Below the pieces are notes generated by a model, which saw only the letters and a program-made list of their open reading frames with translations, was not told where the DNA came from and ran no database searches. From Malachius bipustulatus (lineage: Eukaryota > Arthropoda > Insecta > Coleoptera > Melyridae): a stretch of DNA of 64,000 nt. Below, in pieces: positions 45,489 through 56,996 of the stretch. How positions within the stretch are numbered: position 1 is the stretch's first letter; every line of letters begins with the position of its first letter. The position numbers were made by a program, and so were the translations under genes. The stretch is taken from assembly GCA_910589415.1 (NCBI GenBank), contig OU342631.1:16492001-16556000 (forward strand), in the 5' to 3' direction.

Positions 45489-47112
45489 TGTAACGTCGTT
45501 AAAGGTCTTATTCTTTAATTAGCTCCATTTAATATTATTAAATAAGATATCATTGTCTAAATCCCTACTATAAAGGTGTCCGCCTAGCCACTTTATTTGA
45601 TTGAAACATGAATTTCGATCCAACATCGCCACCTGTTGCCGAGTGGTAAAACTAACTAAACTAGGCAAGTTCAAGATCCCTACCTTGTAGTACAATCTGT
45701 AACTTCCTTCTCTTACAATCTTCCTTTTCGATTAACTAGAAACACAGATGTCGCTGTGATGTAGTTTCGGAAGATGAACTAACACCCTTTTGAGTTGCGC
45801 AAAAGGATTGGTCCTTTTCGCGAGTCTGGAACAGGCTCGGCCATCTTCCATTCTTGGTGATTGAAGCGACAAGTCGCACCCCTACCTTTTCTCTTTATCT
45901 AAAAGAACCTATATAAATAGGGTAAGTAAAGCGATCAAACTACCTAAAACTTTCTCTAATAGAGTTTATATATTGTTATAGTTCTTTCTACCTACCCTAT
46001 CAATTGGGGTACTATCTTATCTCGTCGGAAAACCTATCTACGGAGTAGAACCCCACCTGTCTTCACGGACGCCATATTGGTTTCCACCATCTCTACATCT
46101 GAATATCCGCTTTTATGGAAGGAATCCCTTACATTATCTGAAGGTTTTGCTACTATCTGCTCATGAATACTGGATCTCATCATTCGTAGCCCCATATTTT
46201 CGAGTTTCATCTAACCTCGAAGGACGACCACGTTACCAGAGTTAGGCACGTGTTCCCACGGGACACGACTCCATCCACCAGTCTTTCTGCCACCCCAGAG
46301 GGAGACCACGGTCTCCTATCCTGAGATTTCGTCCAGGGCCCCGCTCTCCAGTCTCGGCACGACATTCCAAGGATGGCAAAATGTCGTATCAGTAAGCAAA
46401 GTGTGACATAACCTTTTATTGCTCAGAGTGATATCAGAGAAATCTGTTAGGATTTTTGTGTCGTTCTATTGCCTTATCTCGTCGTGAGATTGATGTTTTA
46501 TTAATTAAAACTTATATTAATAATAACTATGAAATACCTGATATACAATTATTACCATTATTATTCAAGTAATGCTTGAAATGAATTTGTCACTTTTTAT
46601 GTGAAGGAAAAAATAGATCTATTTTCTCTACCAGTTAAACTGTTAAATGAGATATTTTGCAATTAACTTCATGATCAATTAATTAGTAATTTCATAACCA
46701 TAGAATTTCAATAAGTTATTTTGTAAACAGAATTCATAAATATACTTTTCATTAAAAGATCAACCCTATTATTCAGTAGGTATATACTACAGTAGTTAGA
46801 AATAGTAAACATCTCATAACCTGAGTGAATTTTGATGCCTTTATAGTTCAGGTTACTTTAGATCAATTATTCAAAAACCATAAGGCACTGGCATCCCACT
46901 ATCTTTTATCTTAGAGGAAATTAAACCGTACCGCTTTATGCTGCTGATGCTACTACAGTCGCATGAAATCTGAATGAGATTTTGGTGCATCAATTAATAC
47001 TTCGGCCCAACGAAGGTAAGTCGGCTTTGTTTTTCGACAACGATCGAATTTTAATTGGCCAAGAATCATTTTAATTGGCCCAGAGCCTAATCTAATTAGC
47101 CCGATCGCAGCA
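45489..47112 (+). repeat. 3' long terminal repeat
   Basis: 1624 bp, TG...CA ends, matching the 5' LTR at a constant offset of 9601 with no difference seen. Confidence 0.93.
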
Positions 47113-48798
47113 GGAGACTCCTTTAAATTTCTACGAATTGTTCTCGCCAACGAATTTGACAAGACCTGTATTTGCATGCTCTTGTATGGCTACGTTGCCA
47201 GATTTTACAGAAATTCCGATTTTCTACATTAAATAAAATTTAAAAAAATAAATAAATACTATTAATACATACTTGATGTATTATTTTTTTTAAGTTCTAT
47301 CAAATACATCAAGTCCTTAGTGCATTTACAATTATTTTATATTATACCTATATACAGCAGAAACATGAAACTCCCTAAATATTATTTTAGTCAAAAATGT
47401 TTCCCAATTTTCACGAAAACGATCGATTGAACGATTCGATTGCATACTTAATAATTAATATAGCAGAAAAGACTTTTGTTTTAATTCTTGAAAAATTATT
47501 CTTTTAATATTTCTCTGTCAAATAATTAGGGGACTCAATATTTAAAATTAATCATTTCAACATATGAAAATTCCTTATCCTATAGGTATGCGATAATAGA
47601 ATTAACACATTTTTTCTATGGGAGAGGATGATTAATACCTATACCTATATGCGCTTTAGTTTTGAAAATAAATGTGTATTATTAAAGAGAAGTTTAATTT
47701 TTAAATTTTATTGATTAGAAGTAGTAAATTCCAGAGAAATTTGGAATTGCTTAGATTTAAAAACATGGTGAGTTTTCAGTAGAAAATATGGAAAACACGA
47801 AAGGTCATGTTTTGTTACTAAACAATAAATCATAATTCGTTAATTCTATTCAACAATCCCTTGAATATAGTAAATGATAAAAAACTTTTTTCATTGGCCA
47901 CCCTTTAGTGTCGAACAAGTAGCAGTTATTGAAAATAAATCTGGCAACACTGCTATACATATGGGCAAGGCCGCACATGTATTTCTTGTCTGTCCACTTA
48001 TCTCTTATAATCCCCTAGGTTCTCGTTTCTCGCCCAATTGACGCCTGGGATTAGTGAATAACAAAATCCTTCGCCCAATTCGGTATCGCCCAACGAAATA
48101 TAAGGATGATAATTAGACTTGGTAAATAACATAACGATTTAATGTTTATAAAATAATACGAATCCGAGGAATGCCCAGCAGGGTTAGAAAAAATCATGAA
48201 TTTTTTTAAAATCAATAATCAACGATTTTAATTAAAAAAATATAAAAAATCGTGATTTTTTTATTTATTTGATTTTTAATTTTTTTTTATTCCTGATCTA
48301 TTTCAAGAAATTTTAGTTGCAAACAATTTGAAAATGGTAGGTATTTTTTGGTTTTGACATGTCTCGTACTGCGGTTTATGTTAGGTTTTAGGAATGTGTC
48401 GAATCGATATTTTACGGAATCACTGATGCATAAATATGAAAGCTTCGGCTAAATTACGCCGAATCGCCGAAGGTTCGCCAAGAATTAGCTAGGCACAGGT
48501 TCTAGTCCATTGAAAAAAGACAATCTAAAATTTTTATTTTTGAAATCGCTACCTCACAAACGATCAGTCATTCTACGAAAAAACTACAAGAACTTTATTT
48601 GTTGAAGGAAATGATGCAATCTTTTGCAATGCCTTTTTTTGATAAGAACTAGTTTTACTCTCACATTAACATTTACCCTCTATCAGAATGATATGTGAGA
48701 AGTTTAATTAGCTTCATATTTTGGTTAGGGATAACGAACGATAGTGGCGCCACACCATAAATTCTGGATTATTATAATTAAAAATAATAATAGTTATT

Positions 48799-48921
48799 TA
48801 TTATACAAGAGAAAAAAGTGATAGATTTTAGCTCGAGATGTGATTTCGTCCCCGACGCGTTTAGCGGAGGGGACAAACACATCGAGAGCTAAAATCGCAC
48901 TTTTTTCTCGTGTGTAATATA
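48799..48921. repeat. Short foldback repeat
   Basis: GAGAAAAAAGTGATAGATTT on the left pairs with the complement of CGCACTTTTTTCTCG on the right, and GCTCGAGATGTG with CACATCGAGAGC. The centre holds CCCCGACGCGTTTAGCGGAGGGG. Confidence 0.65.
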
Positions 48922-49052
48922 CAATTTTTTTCTGCGAGAAGAAATATCAGTGCTAGAATGTCGAAAAACATAGTTAGATAACTGAAAATTATGTCGGAAA
49001 AATGATTTATGTTAAACTTGGATTTTCAAACTGTCTTTTTATCGTAATTGAC

Positions 49053-49218
49053 GTTGCCTGGGTAACGAAACGATTTAATTACATAAACGTCATATTAATG
49101 TAATTAAAATTGAAGACAGTTTTGCAAAGATTCTTGTTAGTTTTCGGTGAGTGAATTTAATAATATGGATAGTGATTATTATGAAAATTCCCTTAATAAT
49201 TGCCATTTGGATAATAAG
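49053..49218 (+). other. Candidate promoter and first coding exon of an unknown gene
   Basis: GTTGCC-TG-GGTAAC at 49053-49066 fits the X-box bound by RFX factors. About 100 bp downstream an ATG at 49165 opens MDSDYYENSLNNCHLDNK, which ends exactly at a donor (AAG/GTAACT, 49218/49219). No convincing second exon is found in the repeat-rich sequence that follows. This is a low-confidence suggestion. Confidence 0.2.
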
Positions 49219-50024
49219 GTAACTTTCCTTTACGTATTTGATATAAATTTAATGATATCTGAGTGTTAATAGTAGCTATACCTAAGCCGCCATTTCGGGG
49301 AAAAAAGTACTCATTTTTTTCCCTGCTAATTCATTTTTTTCCCCGATAAGATGCAGCTCATATAATGAGGCATTTTTCTACCTGTCAACGGGGAAAAAAG
49401 GTCAAACTTTTAGCCCGTCGCAGAAAAAAATAGAATTATTAAAGAATTAAAACAAATTTATTTACCTGAATTTTACCTTAATTTACTTGACCATGTAATG
49501 TAATATAATATCTTTTAGGTAGGTAGTATAAAGAAATGTTTTTTTTATGTTTTATTAACCAGCAAGGATCAGTTAAAATTCAGAAAAGTTAGAAACATTT
49601 TTTATGCATTATACTTATGAAGAATTCTTTAGGGGGCTGAAGTATCACAAAAAGCCCCTTTTACTATTCAAGAACACATAATACAGTCTTTTTCTTTTGG
49701 TTATCCTATTTTGTCAATTGCTTTTCCTAGTATGTCAAATGATTTTCTTATTTTTCTATCTATTGATTATAATAGGCTAAATTAGTAACTATTGTGGCGC
49801 CACCAAGTAGGCAAATTTGACACTTTCATGCGGCAAATCCTGCGTGCCCGCTATTCATTTTAATGTATTTGTTATTGCAAACATGCGGTCGTTCAGGGAT
49901 AAAAAAAAAACCGGGAAGGCTTTGTTATACACAAGTACCTTATATGCTTGATTACATACGCATTTATTACTCCTGAATCTTTTTTTAGATAGTAAATTAA
50001 AGTTAAAAAATTTAGTTAATTTAA

Positions 50025-50541
50025 GGGCCGGTTGTTCGTACGTCAGTTAAAAATTTTGAGATAAAATAAATAAATATCGTATAGCTGTAGTAAAGCCCAA
50101 GTGTCAGAAGTTTTCAAGTAGCCCAAGGGCCTCTGACATAACTTAACGACTGCTGTGAAACAGCCGGGACCCCCTTTTTAATAACGTACCTCCCGGAGCA
50201 CGATCGGTCACGGAACTTTTTTATTTACCACTATAAATTGGTCACCCATCTAAGTACTGACCAAGAAAAGTCATGCTGCACTTTAGAGATCGTTTGACCG
50301 AAACTCTAGCAGCTTGGCTATTGTGACCGATTTTGAGATAATTACTGATTTTAAATTGCAAATTTTGAAAATACGGCGAATATAATTAATGATCTTGTAT
50401 TTTTAATCAGTAATAATTAACTCTTTTTAAGGCGAGCAGAATTCATTTTCAGAAATATCAGACCAATGGTTTGATAATACAGGGCATTTTAAAATCAGTA
50501 ATTATCTCAAAATTTTTAACTGACGTACGAACAACCGGCCC
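50025..50541. mobile_element. PIF/Harbinger-like MITE, interrupted by a SINE
   Basis: Terminal inverted repeats GGGCCGGTTGTTCGTACG and CGTACGAACAACCGGCCC, extending to AAAATTTTTGAGATAA-type sequence, flanked by TAA on both sides (50022-50024, 50542-50544). A TAA (TWA) 3-bp duplication and GGGCC start fit PIF/Harbinger. No transposase. About 265 bp of its length is a nested SINE. Confidence 0.75.
50065..50329 (-). mobile_element. 5S-rRNA-derived SINE (SINE3-like), nested
   Basis: Read on the minus strand, the head (from 50329) contains GTCAGTACTTAGATGGGTGA, closely like the internal control region of 5S rRNA genes (GTTAGTACTTAGATGGGGGA), preceded by CGATCTCTAAAGTGCAGCAT, which resembles 5S box A. 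The 3' end is TATTTATTTATT. The insertion is bracketed by ATTTTGAGATAA at 50053-50064 and 50330-50341, a 12-bp target duplication inside the Harbinger-like MITE. Confidence 0.75.
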
Positions 50542-50710
50542 TAAGACATTTAAGTAATATGTACTAATAAAACAATAACTACTGCTATAATTTTTTTCGA
50601 GCTGTATTTCAGGCGAAGGGTTCTAAATCATGGTCAATAAATTAATTTTTCTTCAAACGTCAGTAAATCAGACATTACTCGACTCAGTAGCCGGTCTCAA
50701 AGTTTCACTT

Positions 50711-50790
50711 TTCCTCCGCCGGAGCTAAAGTGTTGCCAAGCAACACTTTACCTCCGCCGGAGCTAAAGTGGTGCCATAGCAACATCAACA
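50711..50790. repeat. CTCCGCCGGAG / AAAGTGTTGC structured repeat
   Basis: CCTCCGCCGGAGCTAAAGTG occurs twice with AAGTGTTGCC-AAGCAACACTT between, itself a palindrome. The second half is followed by GGTGCCATAGCAAC. Function unknown. Confidence 0.55.
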
Positions 50791-52277
50791 TACAAACACA
50801 TAGCTACCTACTGTATTAAGAATCAACTATTGAAATTTTATTAATGTAGGCCCGTATATTCATCAATAAAATTCAACCTAAGATATGAAAACTCTCTAGT
50901 TTATTATTATCTAATAAGGTTAAAAGGAATTTGGTATTAATCAAACATAATCTTTGGAAAATCTACACCGAAACGAAGTAATTCTGTGAAACGTCATAAT
51001 TATTATACCCGAAGCCGGACGGTCGACAGTCGGCTTCAGTCGAGTCGAGCTCGTGCTCGGCTCAGTCGGCTCAAACGTCAGAAAAAAAGTTGGGTTATTG
51101 CGAGTAAACAAAAATAATTATTATTCCGTATTGAAATTTGAATATTGAACACAAGGATAATAATTATAACCATATAGGTACCTAGGTACATAAAGGAATC
51201 CAACATCTTATATTTTTATTATTAGGTAGGTATAGTGCACGCAGTTATAGGTACCTACCTACAATGACCTACATTTAACATTCAACTTCTGACTGACTGG
51301 CATCATCATCATTAACAGAAAATGAAAAAATTGACCAAGCAGGGTCTAGCAAGAGGTAGGTAGATGTTATCATTAATTTTATAACTTACTTACAAACTTT
51401 TATAACGTTTTTAATTTTGATTTTGCGATGATTAGTAGTTTAGTTACATAATTATTATTTTATTATTTTTCTTTAATAATTTCAATAATAATTTCTCGAT
51501 GTTCACTGACGTTGATGACAGTGTCAATTTGACAGCGCCGCGTTTCTATAGAAGCAGCCCATACTCCATACTCACCTACTTATACCAGTCCAAACCTTTT
51601 GAAAATTCGCTTTCCTTCAATTAAAAATGATGTTCTTGCTTAAATTTGCCCACGTTTGAAGAAAAAATAGTATATTCTATTTGGAGGAAAAGTGACTTTT
51701 CATGGCTTGCTCTCTATTATCAGCCTCACTTCGTTCGGCTGATAAACACGAGCGCGCCATGAAAAGTGTCACTTTCCCTCCGTATAAAATAATATACTAT
51801 TCTGAGCATGCGGAATGTATACAGTAACATTTTCCTGCTTAACAGTTGCAAAATATGTCTAAAACTCTTCGACTTTTTACATAAGCTGAATAAAAAACCC
51901 GAAAACATATGAGATGAAATGTGAACTTATTATGTTGATAAGAAAGGTGATATTTTTTAAATGGAACAATTATAATCACCTGAACAATGGGACAATAATA
52001 GGTTTTTTCATTTTTACGAGTGCACCAGGAGTCTCTCTAAACGAGCGGGAGATTTCGCCCATTTCTCAACGATTTAAAACGAAAGCAGTCGAGACTGGGT
52101 GCTTGGAAATGACTTTTAATAATAATTGTAGTCATAATAAATTCAAAAATCTAGAAATACACTTCCAAATAATGATTTTAAAAAGGTTTTATTTTATGGA
52201 AACGAGCTGTCAAGGATTAATATGCCGCACAAAAGTGCGGAAAAAATCCACGAGGAGGCGCGCGCTCCGCGAACAGC
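50791..52277. other. Repeat-rich spacer
   Basis: AT-rich apart from a short GC-rich patch at 51015-51075 of GAAGCCG/CGGCTTC and CGAGCTCG words. Runs of GGTACCTACC-type tetranucleotide repeats occur at 51176-51265. No gene seen; the 134-codon frame at 51914-52318 overlaps repeats and has no domain. Confidence 0.35.
51666..51801. repeat. Short foldback repeat
   Basis: AATAGTATATTCTATTTGGA at the left pairs with the complement of CCGTATAAAATAATATACTA at the right, and AAAGTGACTTTTCATGG with CCATGAAAAGTGTCACTTT. The centre is CAGCCTCACTTCGTTCGGCTG-like, a small hairpin. Confidence 0.7.
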
Positions 52278-52816
52278 TAGGGAACCTGTATTACCGCTTT
52301 ACTAGGGTAGCGCCATAGAGAAAGATAATATAATATAATAATATATTATAATATTATAGTATGTTGTCTCTGGGTAGCGCATTCACTCGTTGAAATAAAT
52401 ATAGTCTAAGCTCGTTGACGTTTACTAAACACGGTTATGTTTGAACAGCTGGATGTCATATTTTTGACACATTTGTTCACAGGCGTAGGTATCAAGTGGA
52501 AAAAAGCGAAGTTTGAAAAATGAAACAAAATAATAACACGAATAGAAATCGATAATCCTCTTTCAGTGGGTATTAAAAACAAAATTACGGGTTTATAGGA
52601 TCTACGAAGCTTTAGTATCTACGACTTTAGTATCTAACACGTAGTTACTGAGAAAAATACGTTTTAATACGCGGACTTAATAACAAATTATGTGAATTTT
52701 TAGACAGTTGTACGTTCATGGAAAATCTGACGTTTATGAAGTCAAATTTGACATTCCCAACTTTTTGTGAGAATGAGAATGCGCTACCCTAGTAAAGCGG
52801 TTATACAGGTTCCCTA
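52278..52816. mobile_element. hAT-like MITE, copy 2
   Basis: 539 bp with inverted ends TAGGGAACCTGTATTACCG and its near complement, continuing to CTTTACTAGGGTAGCGC. CGAACAGC flanks both sides (52270-52277 and 52817-52824), an 8-bp duplication. TAGGG ends with an 8-bp duplication fit the hAT superfamily. The interior matches copy 1 (10992-11850) in inverted order. An AT stretch at 52318-52370 lies between two copies of GGGTAGCGC. No transposase. Confidence 0.88.
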
Positions 52817-53134
52817 CGAACAGCCGATACTTACTTAGCGTATTGACTTTATGAAACAATAGTATTTAATTGACATTTGTGTCAAGGTTAAATATAGGAC
52901 CGGTTTGTATGGTTTGTGTGCCGGCTAAGATTAGTTCTTGCCAGGTTGGAGGAGGGCGCTATTTTGTTGCCAATTTTCTACTAAGTACACATTAACTCCT
53001 CTTTAGTTAATTCTCTTTAGTGTTTACTTAACTTTAAATATCTCGATCAGCTGATATCGTCAATCGAGATCTAGGGAGTTTTCATTTTTGTAAACCTAAA
53101 AACAAAAGTTCATGGCCGCCTAGTGCGTTTTTAA

Positions 53135-54003
53135 TACAGTGTGACCCATTTGTTCTTGAAACACCCTGTAGAATCTTAATTTATGGTGCGATTTTAAAGA
53201 AATTTCTTTTAATTCATAGAGCTTGATAAACTATATTTTGGGAGCAAAAAGCGTCTCATTCCTACAAAATCCAAGGCCTACTAGATCAGTGTTTACTTGT
53301 AAAATCTCAAAAATTCATATTAGCGATTTTTTTAGAAAAAAAACTGTGCACGCTACTGGATTCACCAGCCCTCAAAACGGTACTGTACTAAATTTTATTG
53401 GAAATGTCAGAGTAATAAGGATCTTGCAGTTATTTTGGAAATTCATAATAGAACTCCGAATTTTCATTAATTTATTCGAAAAGGTCAAGAGAGACAAAAT
53501 AGAAATTGTAGGTCTAGTTGGTGATAATGTAGGTACTTTAATTTTTTAATTATAATTTTTTATTTATTTATTTATTTTTTTTATTTATTTTTATTTTTTT
53601 TTACTTTTTTTTACTTTTTTTAATTTCAATTTTTACTTATGATAGCTTTTGACCTTTTTCAAATTAATTTATGAAAATTCGGAGTATTATTATGAATTTC
53701 TAAAATAACTACAAGATCCTTTTTTACTCTGACATTTTCAATAAAATTTAGTACAGTACCGTTTCGAGGGCTGGTGAATCCCGTGGCGTGCCCAGTTTTT
53801 TTTCTAAAAAAATCGCTAATATGAATTTTTGAGATTTTACAAGTAAACACTGATCTAGTAGGCCCTGGATTTTGTAGGAATGAGACGCTTTTTGCTCCCA
53901 AAATATATAGTTTATCAAGCTCTATGTTAAAATAATTTTTTTTTAATCGCACCATAAATTAAGATTCTACAGGGTGTTTCAAGAACAAATGGGTCACACT
54001 GTA
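53135..54003. repeat. Long foldback element, arms about 360 bp
   Basis: 53135-53495 pairs with 53648-54003, starting TACAGTGTGACCC and ending GGGTCACACTGTA, with ACACCCTGTAGAATC inside the ends. Both arms encode the same peptide frame (GAKSVSFLQNP...TRSVFTCKISKIH), which is unlikely to be a gene. The centre (53530-53640) is a T-rich simple repeat. Confidence 0.88.
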
Positions 54004-55767
54004 TGTGAACGGTGTATACATAATTGCATGGATTTTCGTGACAGAAGATTTATTTACGAATGGCAAATGCCAAAAAAATAAGGAATAAATTGCGGGGATT
54101 CCCCACGTAGTGATGATAGCCAGCCGACCTATTTGGGTTTTCGGCGGAGCTTGGAAAAACAACCAATTTTAATATACGAGTATTACAATTTTTTTGACCA
54201 ATTAGCATGCCCCAACTGTCCACAGGATGTAGACCCCTGCTAAAGGCACCCCTTTGAGGATTGCACCCCTCGTAGCGACTACTCCACTAGTTCTCGCCAA
54301 GAAAATGCTAACCTAAAAAAGTTTTCTATTTAAATTGTTTTATTTTTTTGTTATGTAGGTAGATCTCGTCTAACAGTCTGGATGGTGGAACTGCGGAGTA
54401 AACTCTGGCTGTAACAGCTTCAGAGATTGACTACAAAGCTTTCCAAGCCTTGGAGGTAATGAAGAGAAGTTTGTTTTTATTTAGGTAGGTCTATTTATAT
54501 CTGTTTCTTCTTCTTGTGTTCCTCTTCCTTAGCTGATTTGTACAGTGCCAAATTTTTGCGCGCATTACCACAGAATGGTAGAGCACACCAATGTTTGTGG
54601 CCAGAGGACCCCGATATGGAGGTTTCATTGCGAATAGTTTAATCACATGAAACAATAATAATTGAACTGTGTGTATTATAATCGGCGATCCAGGAAATGT
54701 TTATAAAAATGATTAAACGTGCATGGGGTTTCCAGAAGTGATGATTAGGATTTTTTACAAAACAAAAATTCCGAATTTCGATAAACCTCTGATTAATGAT
54801 TAGAATTAACTGGCATCTAATAATAATAATTATAGTAATTGGCAAATGAAATGTTCAATAGCAGAGAGAAATATTGCCAATAAATAGGTATATCTACAGG
54901 GTGATCATTATAGAATATTACTTAACTATAGGTAGGCATATAATGACCGATAAAATAATATTCAAGCGGGTTGGCTTCGGCAATGCTTGCTGATGATGAT
55001 GGTTATAATAATACCAAGCAGTACCTAGTATATCTAGTTATAGGTAATTTTTGTAATAAAATTTCGTTGGTTGATATACTTTCCATATGTATATTAAAAA
55101 AAATCATGAATGACCACCCGGTATAATAATAAGAGCAATGCCTCCACATTCTATTTAGCTTATCATTCATATTCTGTGGTACAATAATAATTATTTTGCT
55201 CTTGGTCTTCTCGTTATCAATTTGACCCGTAAATTCTGAAATTCCCTGCAGACAAGTTATTTAAATTAATCGCGCTTAAAAACCCGTGCAGCAGGTTTAT
55301 ACGTCAGAATCGTTATTTCCTACAACGGGATTTCTTTGCAATTCTTTCTTGGTTCGATACATACCATAATTAGTTTTGGAGTTAAGAGCGCGTCTTTTCA
55401 TTTGGTGATTGGTTTTTGATGAACAGAGAACACTAAAAGATCTCGATCTTGGGAAAGTCCGATATTATTAGTTCTAATTTTTAAATTATTTATTTCTTCT
55501 GTGATACTTGCGTTATTATAGTGGTAGTGCTATTAGTGCGTAGTCTAAATTTATGGAAAAATAATACACTAGAATACACTAATCGGCAGGTAGGTAATTT
55601 TATATTATTAGAAGTAATCCTAGGTCAAGAACTCAAGAATAATAATAATTACTGAATTACAAATATCAGGTTTATTGTCTTTGTTCGATCACATCCTATA
55701 AAAATACATAATATGACGTGGGTAAAACTGGTAGAAGTAGGTAATTATTATTGAAACTATTATTATG
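54004..55767. other. Spacer, no gene seen
   Basis: AT-rich. It contains a perfect kappa-B-like GGGGATTCCCC at 54094-54104, an ACAGGGTGATC repeat end at 54897, and less AT-rich patches at 54215-54310 and 54540-54620 that look like old repeat fragments. Confidence 0.3.
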
Positions 55768-55776
55768 ATAGGTATG

Positions 55777-56064
55777 GCTTGTCCACTGAGTGTTGTCCGG
55801 TGAGTTTCCACAATGATCCTGACCATAAACGATTTGATTTTTCATGTTTTAATTCGTAAAATTATAATAATTGATTTATAATTATTATAATATTATAATT
55901 ATAATATTTATTATTATTATAATATAAATATTATAATATAATAATTGATTTGATTCGTACAATTATAATAATTAGAATTAGTACGAATTAAAACATAAAA
56001 AATTAAATCGTTTATAGTCAGGATCAGTGTGGCATCTCACCGGACAACACTCAGTGGACAAGTC
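55777..56064. mobile_element. 288-bp foldback MITE with 9-bp target duplication
   Basis: CTTGTCCACTGAGTGTTGTC and GACAACACTCAGTGGACAAG form the ends, pairing inward through GTCCGGTGAG and TGATCCTGAC blocks to an AT-only core. ATAGGTATG flanks both sides (55768-55776 and 56065-56073). A 9-bp duplication would fit Mutator-like or Merlin-like elements; the family is not certain. Confidence 0.8.
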
Positions 56065-56073
56065 ATAGGTATG

Positions 56074-56996
56074 TATTTTATTTTGTTGGGAAAGTGCGAT
56101 GTTGCTCAAATTGTCACAAAACTTCCAAACTACATGTTGATAATAATAGAGTCCCTAAAATTATAAAATGTGTTGAAAAAGTGGTGGAATAGGGGGAAGA
56201 TTAAATTAACATCAAATTATTCCGCGATCATGTGAGGTTTGAAAATAAAAAATTTTGCGTTTAAGAAATATGCCAATCTTAAATTAATAAAATCTGACAA
56301 CCATCATATATGCGTTGAGTTTAATGTTTGGCAATAATTAGGTATTTTTAAATTACACAATTCTGTGGTTATTATACCTACAGTGTGAATCAAATTTATC
56401 TAGTGAATAGATTCATTTCATTAGTAAATATGAATTCCTAAAAAAAACAAAAATGTGAAACAGAAATATTTTATGATTTTAAAATTTGGTGTAAAATGTT
56501 CACCTCTCGCTTTAACCCCCTTGGCGTGATCTTTAAGCCCTTAATTTTTTATTTAGGAATATGTAAAACTTAGTTTCAGTTTCAAGGTTCAAGAAATGAG
56601 TTAATACCTATAATAAGAAGGTATAAAATTATCAAGACCTACTCGTCTTTAAAACATGACTTTTTCTTTATAAACCCGTTATCTATTTTTAAAAGGTTGT
56701 TTTACGAGTAGGTATCTCACAAAAGTGGAAAAATTCAATATGGCGGCCATCAGAAAATAACATAGAAAAAATACAAAAAATAACAAATAAAAAAAACAAA
56801 TAACAAATAACAAATAACAAAAACGGATACGGAGAAACAAACGAAATTGATAAATTAAATTTTTTAAAATATTACCTAGCGATCTAAGGATTTTTTAAAT
56901 CAGAAAGCAGAGTTATGAAGTGCCCGCTAAGTCTAGGCAACTTTCGTTCAATTTAATAGAATTTGTATCTCTTCCGTTCTCCCAAGATCCCTCATT
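56074..56996. other. Spacer, no gene seen
   Basis: AT-rich with an AAATAAC simple repeat at 56755-56822. Confidence 0.3.

Larger units (their letters stand above)
35888..47112 (+). mobile_element. Ty3/gypsy LTR retrotransposon, full length
   Basis: An 11,225-bp element: 5' LTR 35888-37511, primer-binding-site candidate, gag, pol, 2.5-kb tail region, polypurine tract and 3' LTR 45489-47112. The flanks are GGAG on both sides (35884-35887 and 47113-47116), a 4-bp target duplication. Pol order is protease, reverse transcriptase, RNase H, integrase, which defines the Ty3/gypsy group. The two LTRs are offset by a constant 9601 bp with no difference seen by eye, so the insertion is very young. No env-sized reading frame is present. 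Both main frames are intact, so the copy may be active. Confidence 0.96.
47117..50021. other. Spacer right of the LTR element
   Basis: AT-rich, no confident gene. It contains a palindromic repeat (48799-48921), an X-box-like motif and candidate first exon (49053-49218), and a purine/pyrimidine-rich patch of GGGGAAAAAA and TTTTTTCCCC words (49295-49430). Confidence 0.35.

Noticed and set aside
51914..52318. 134-codon frame ending in the hAT-like MITE
   Set aside because: Runs into the MITE end and shows no domain; chance frame.
53223..53549. 108-codon frame and its mirror image at 53659-53955
   Set aside because: Both are created by the arms of one foldback element and encode the same peptide; there is no sign of selection as a gene.
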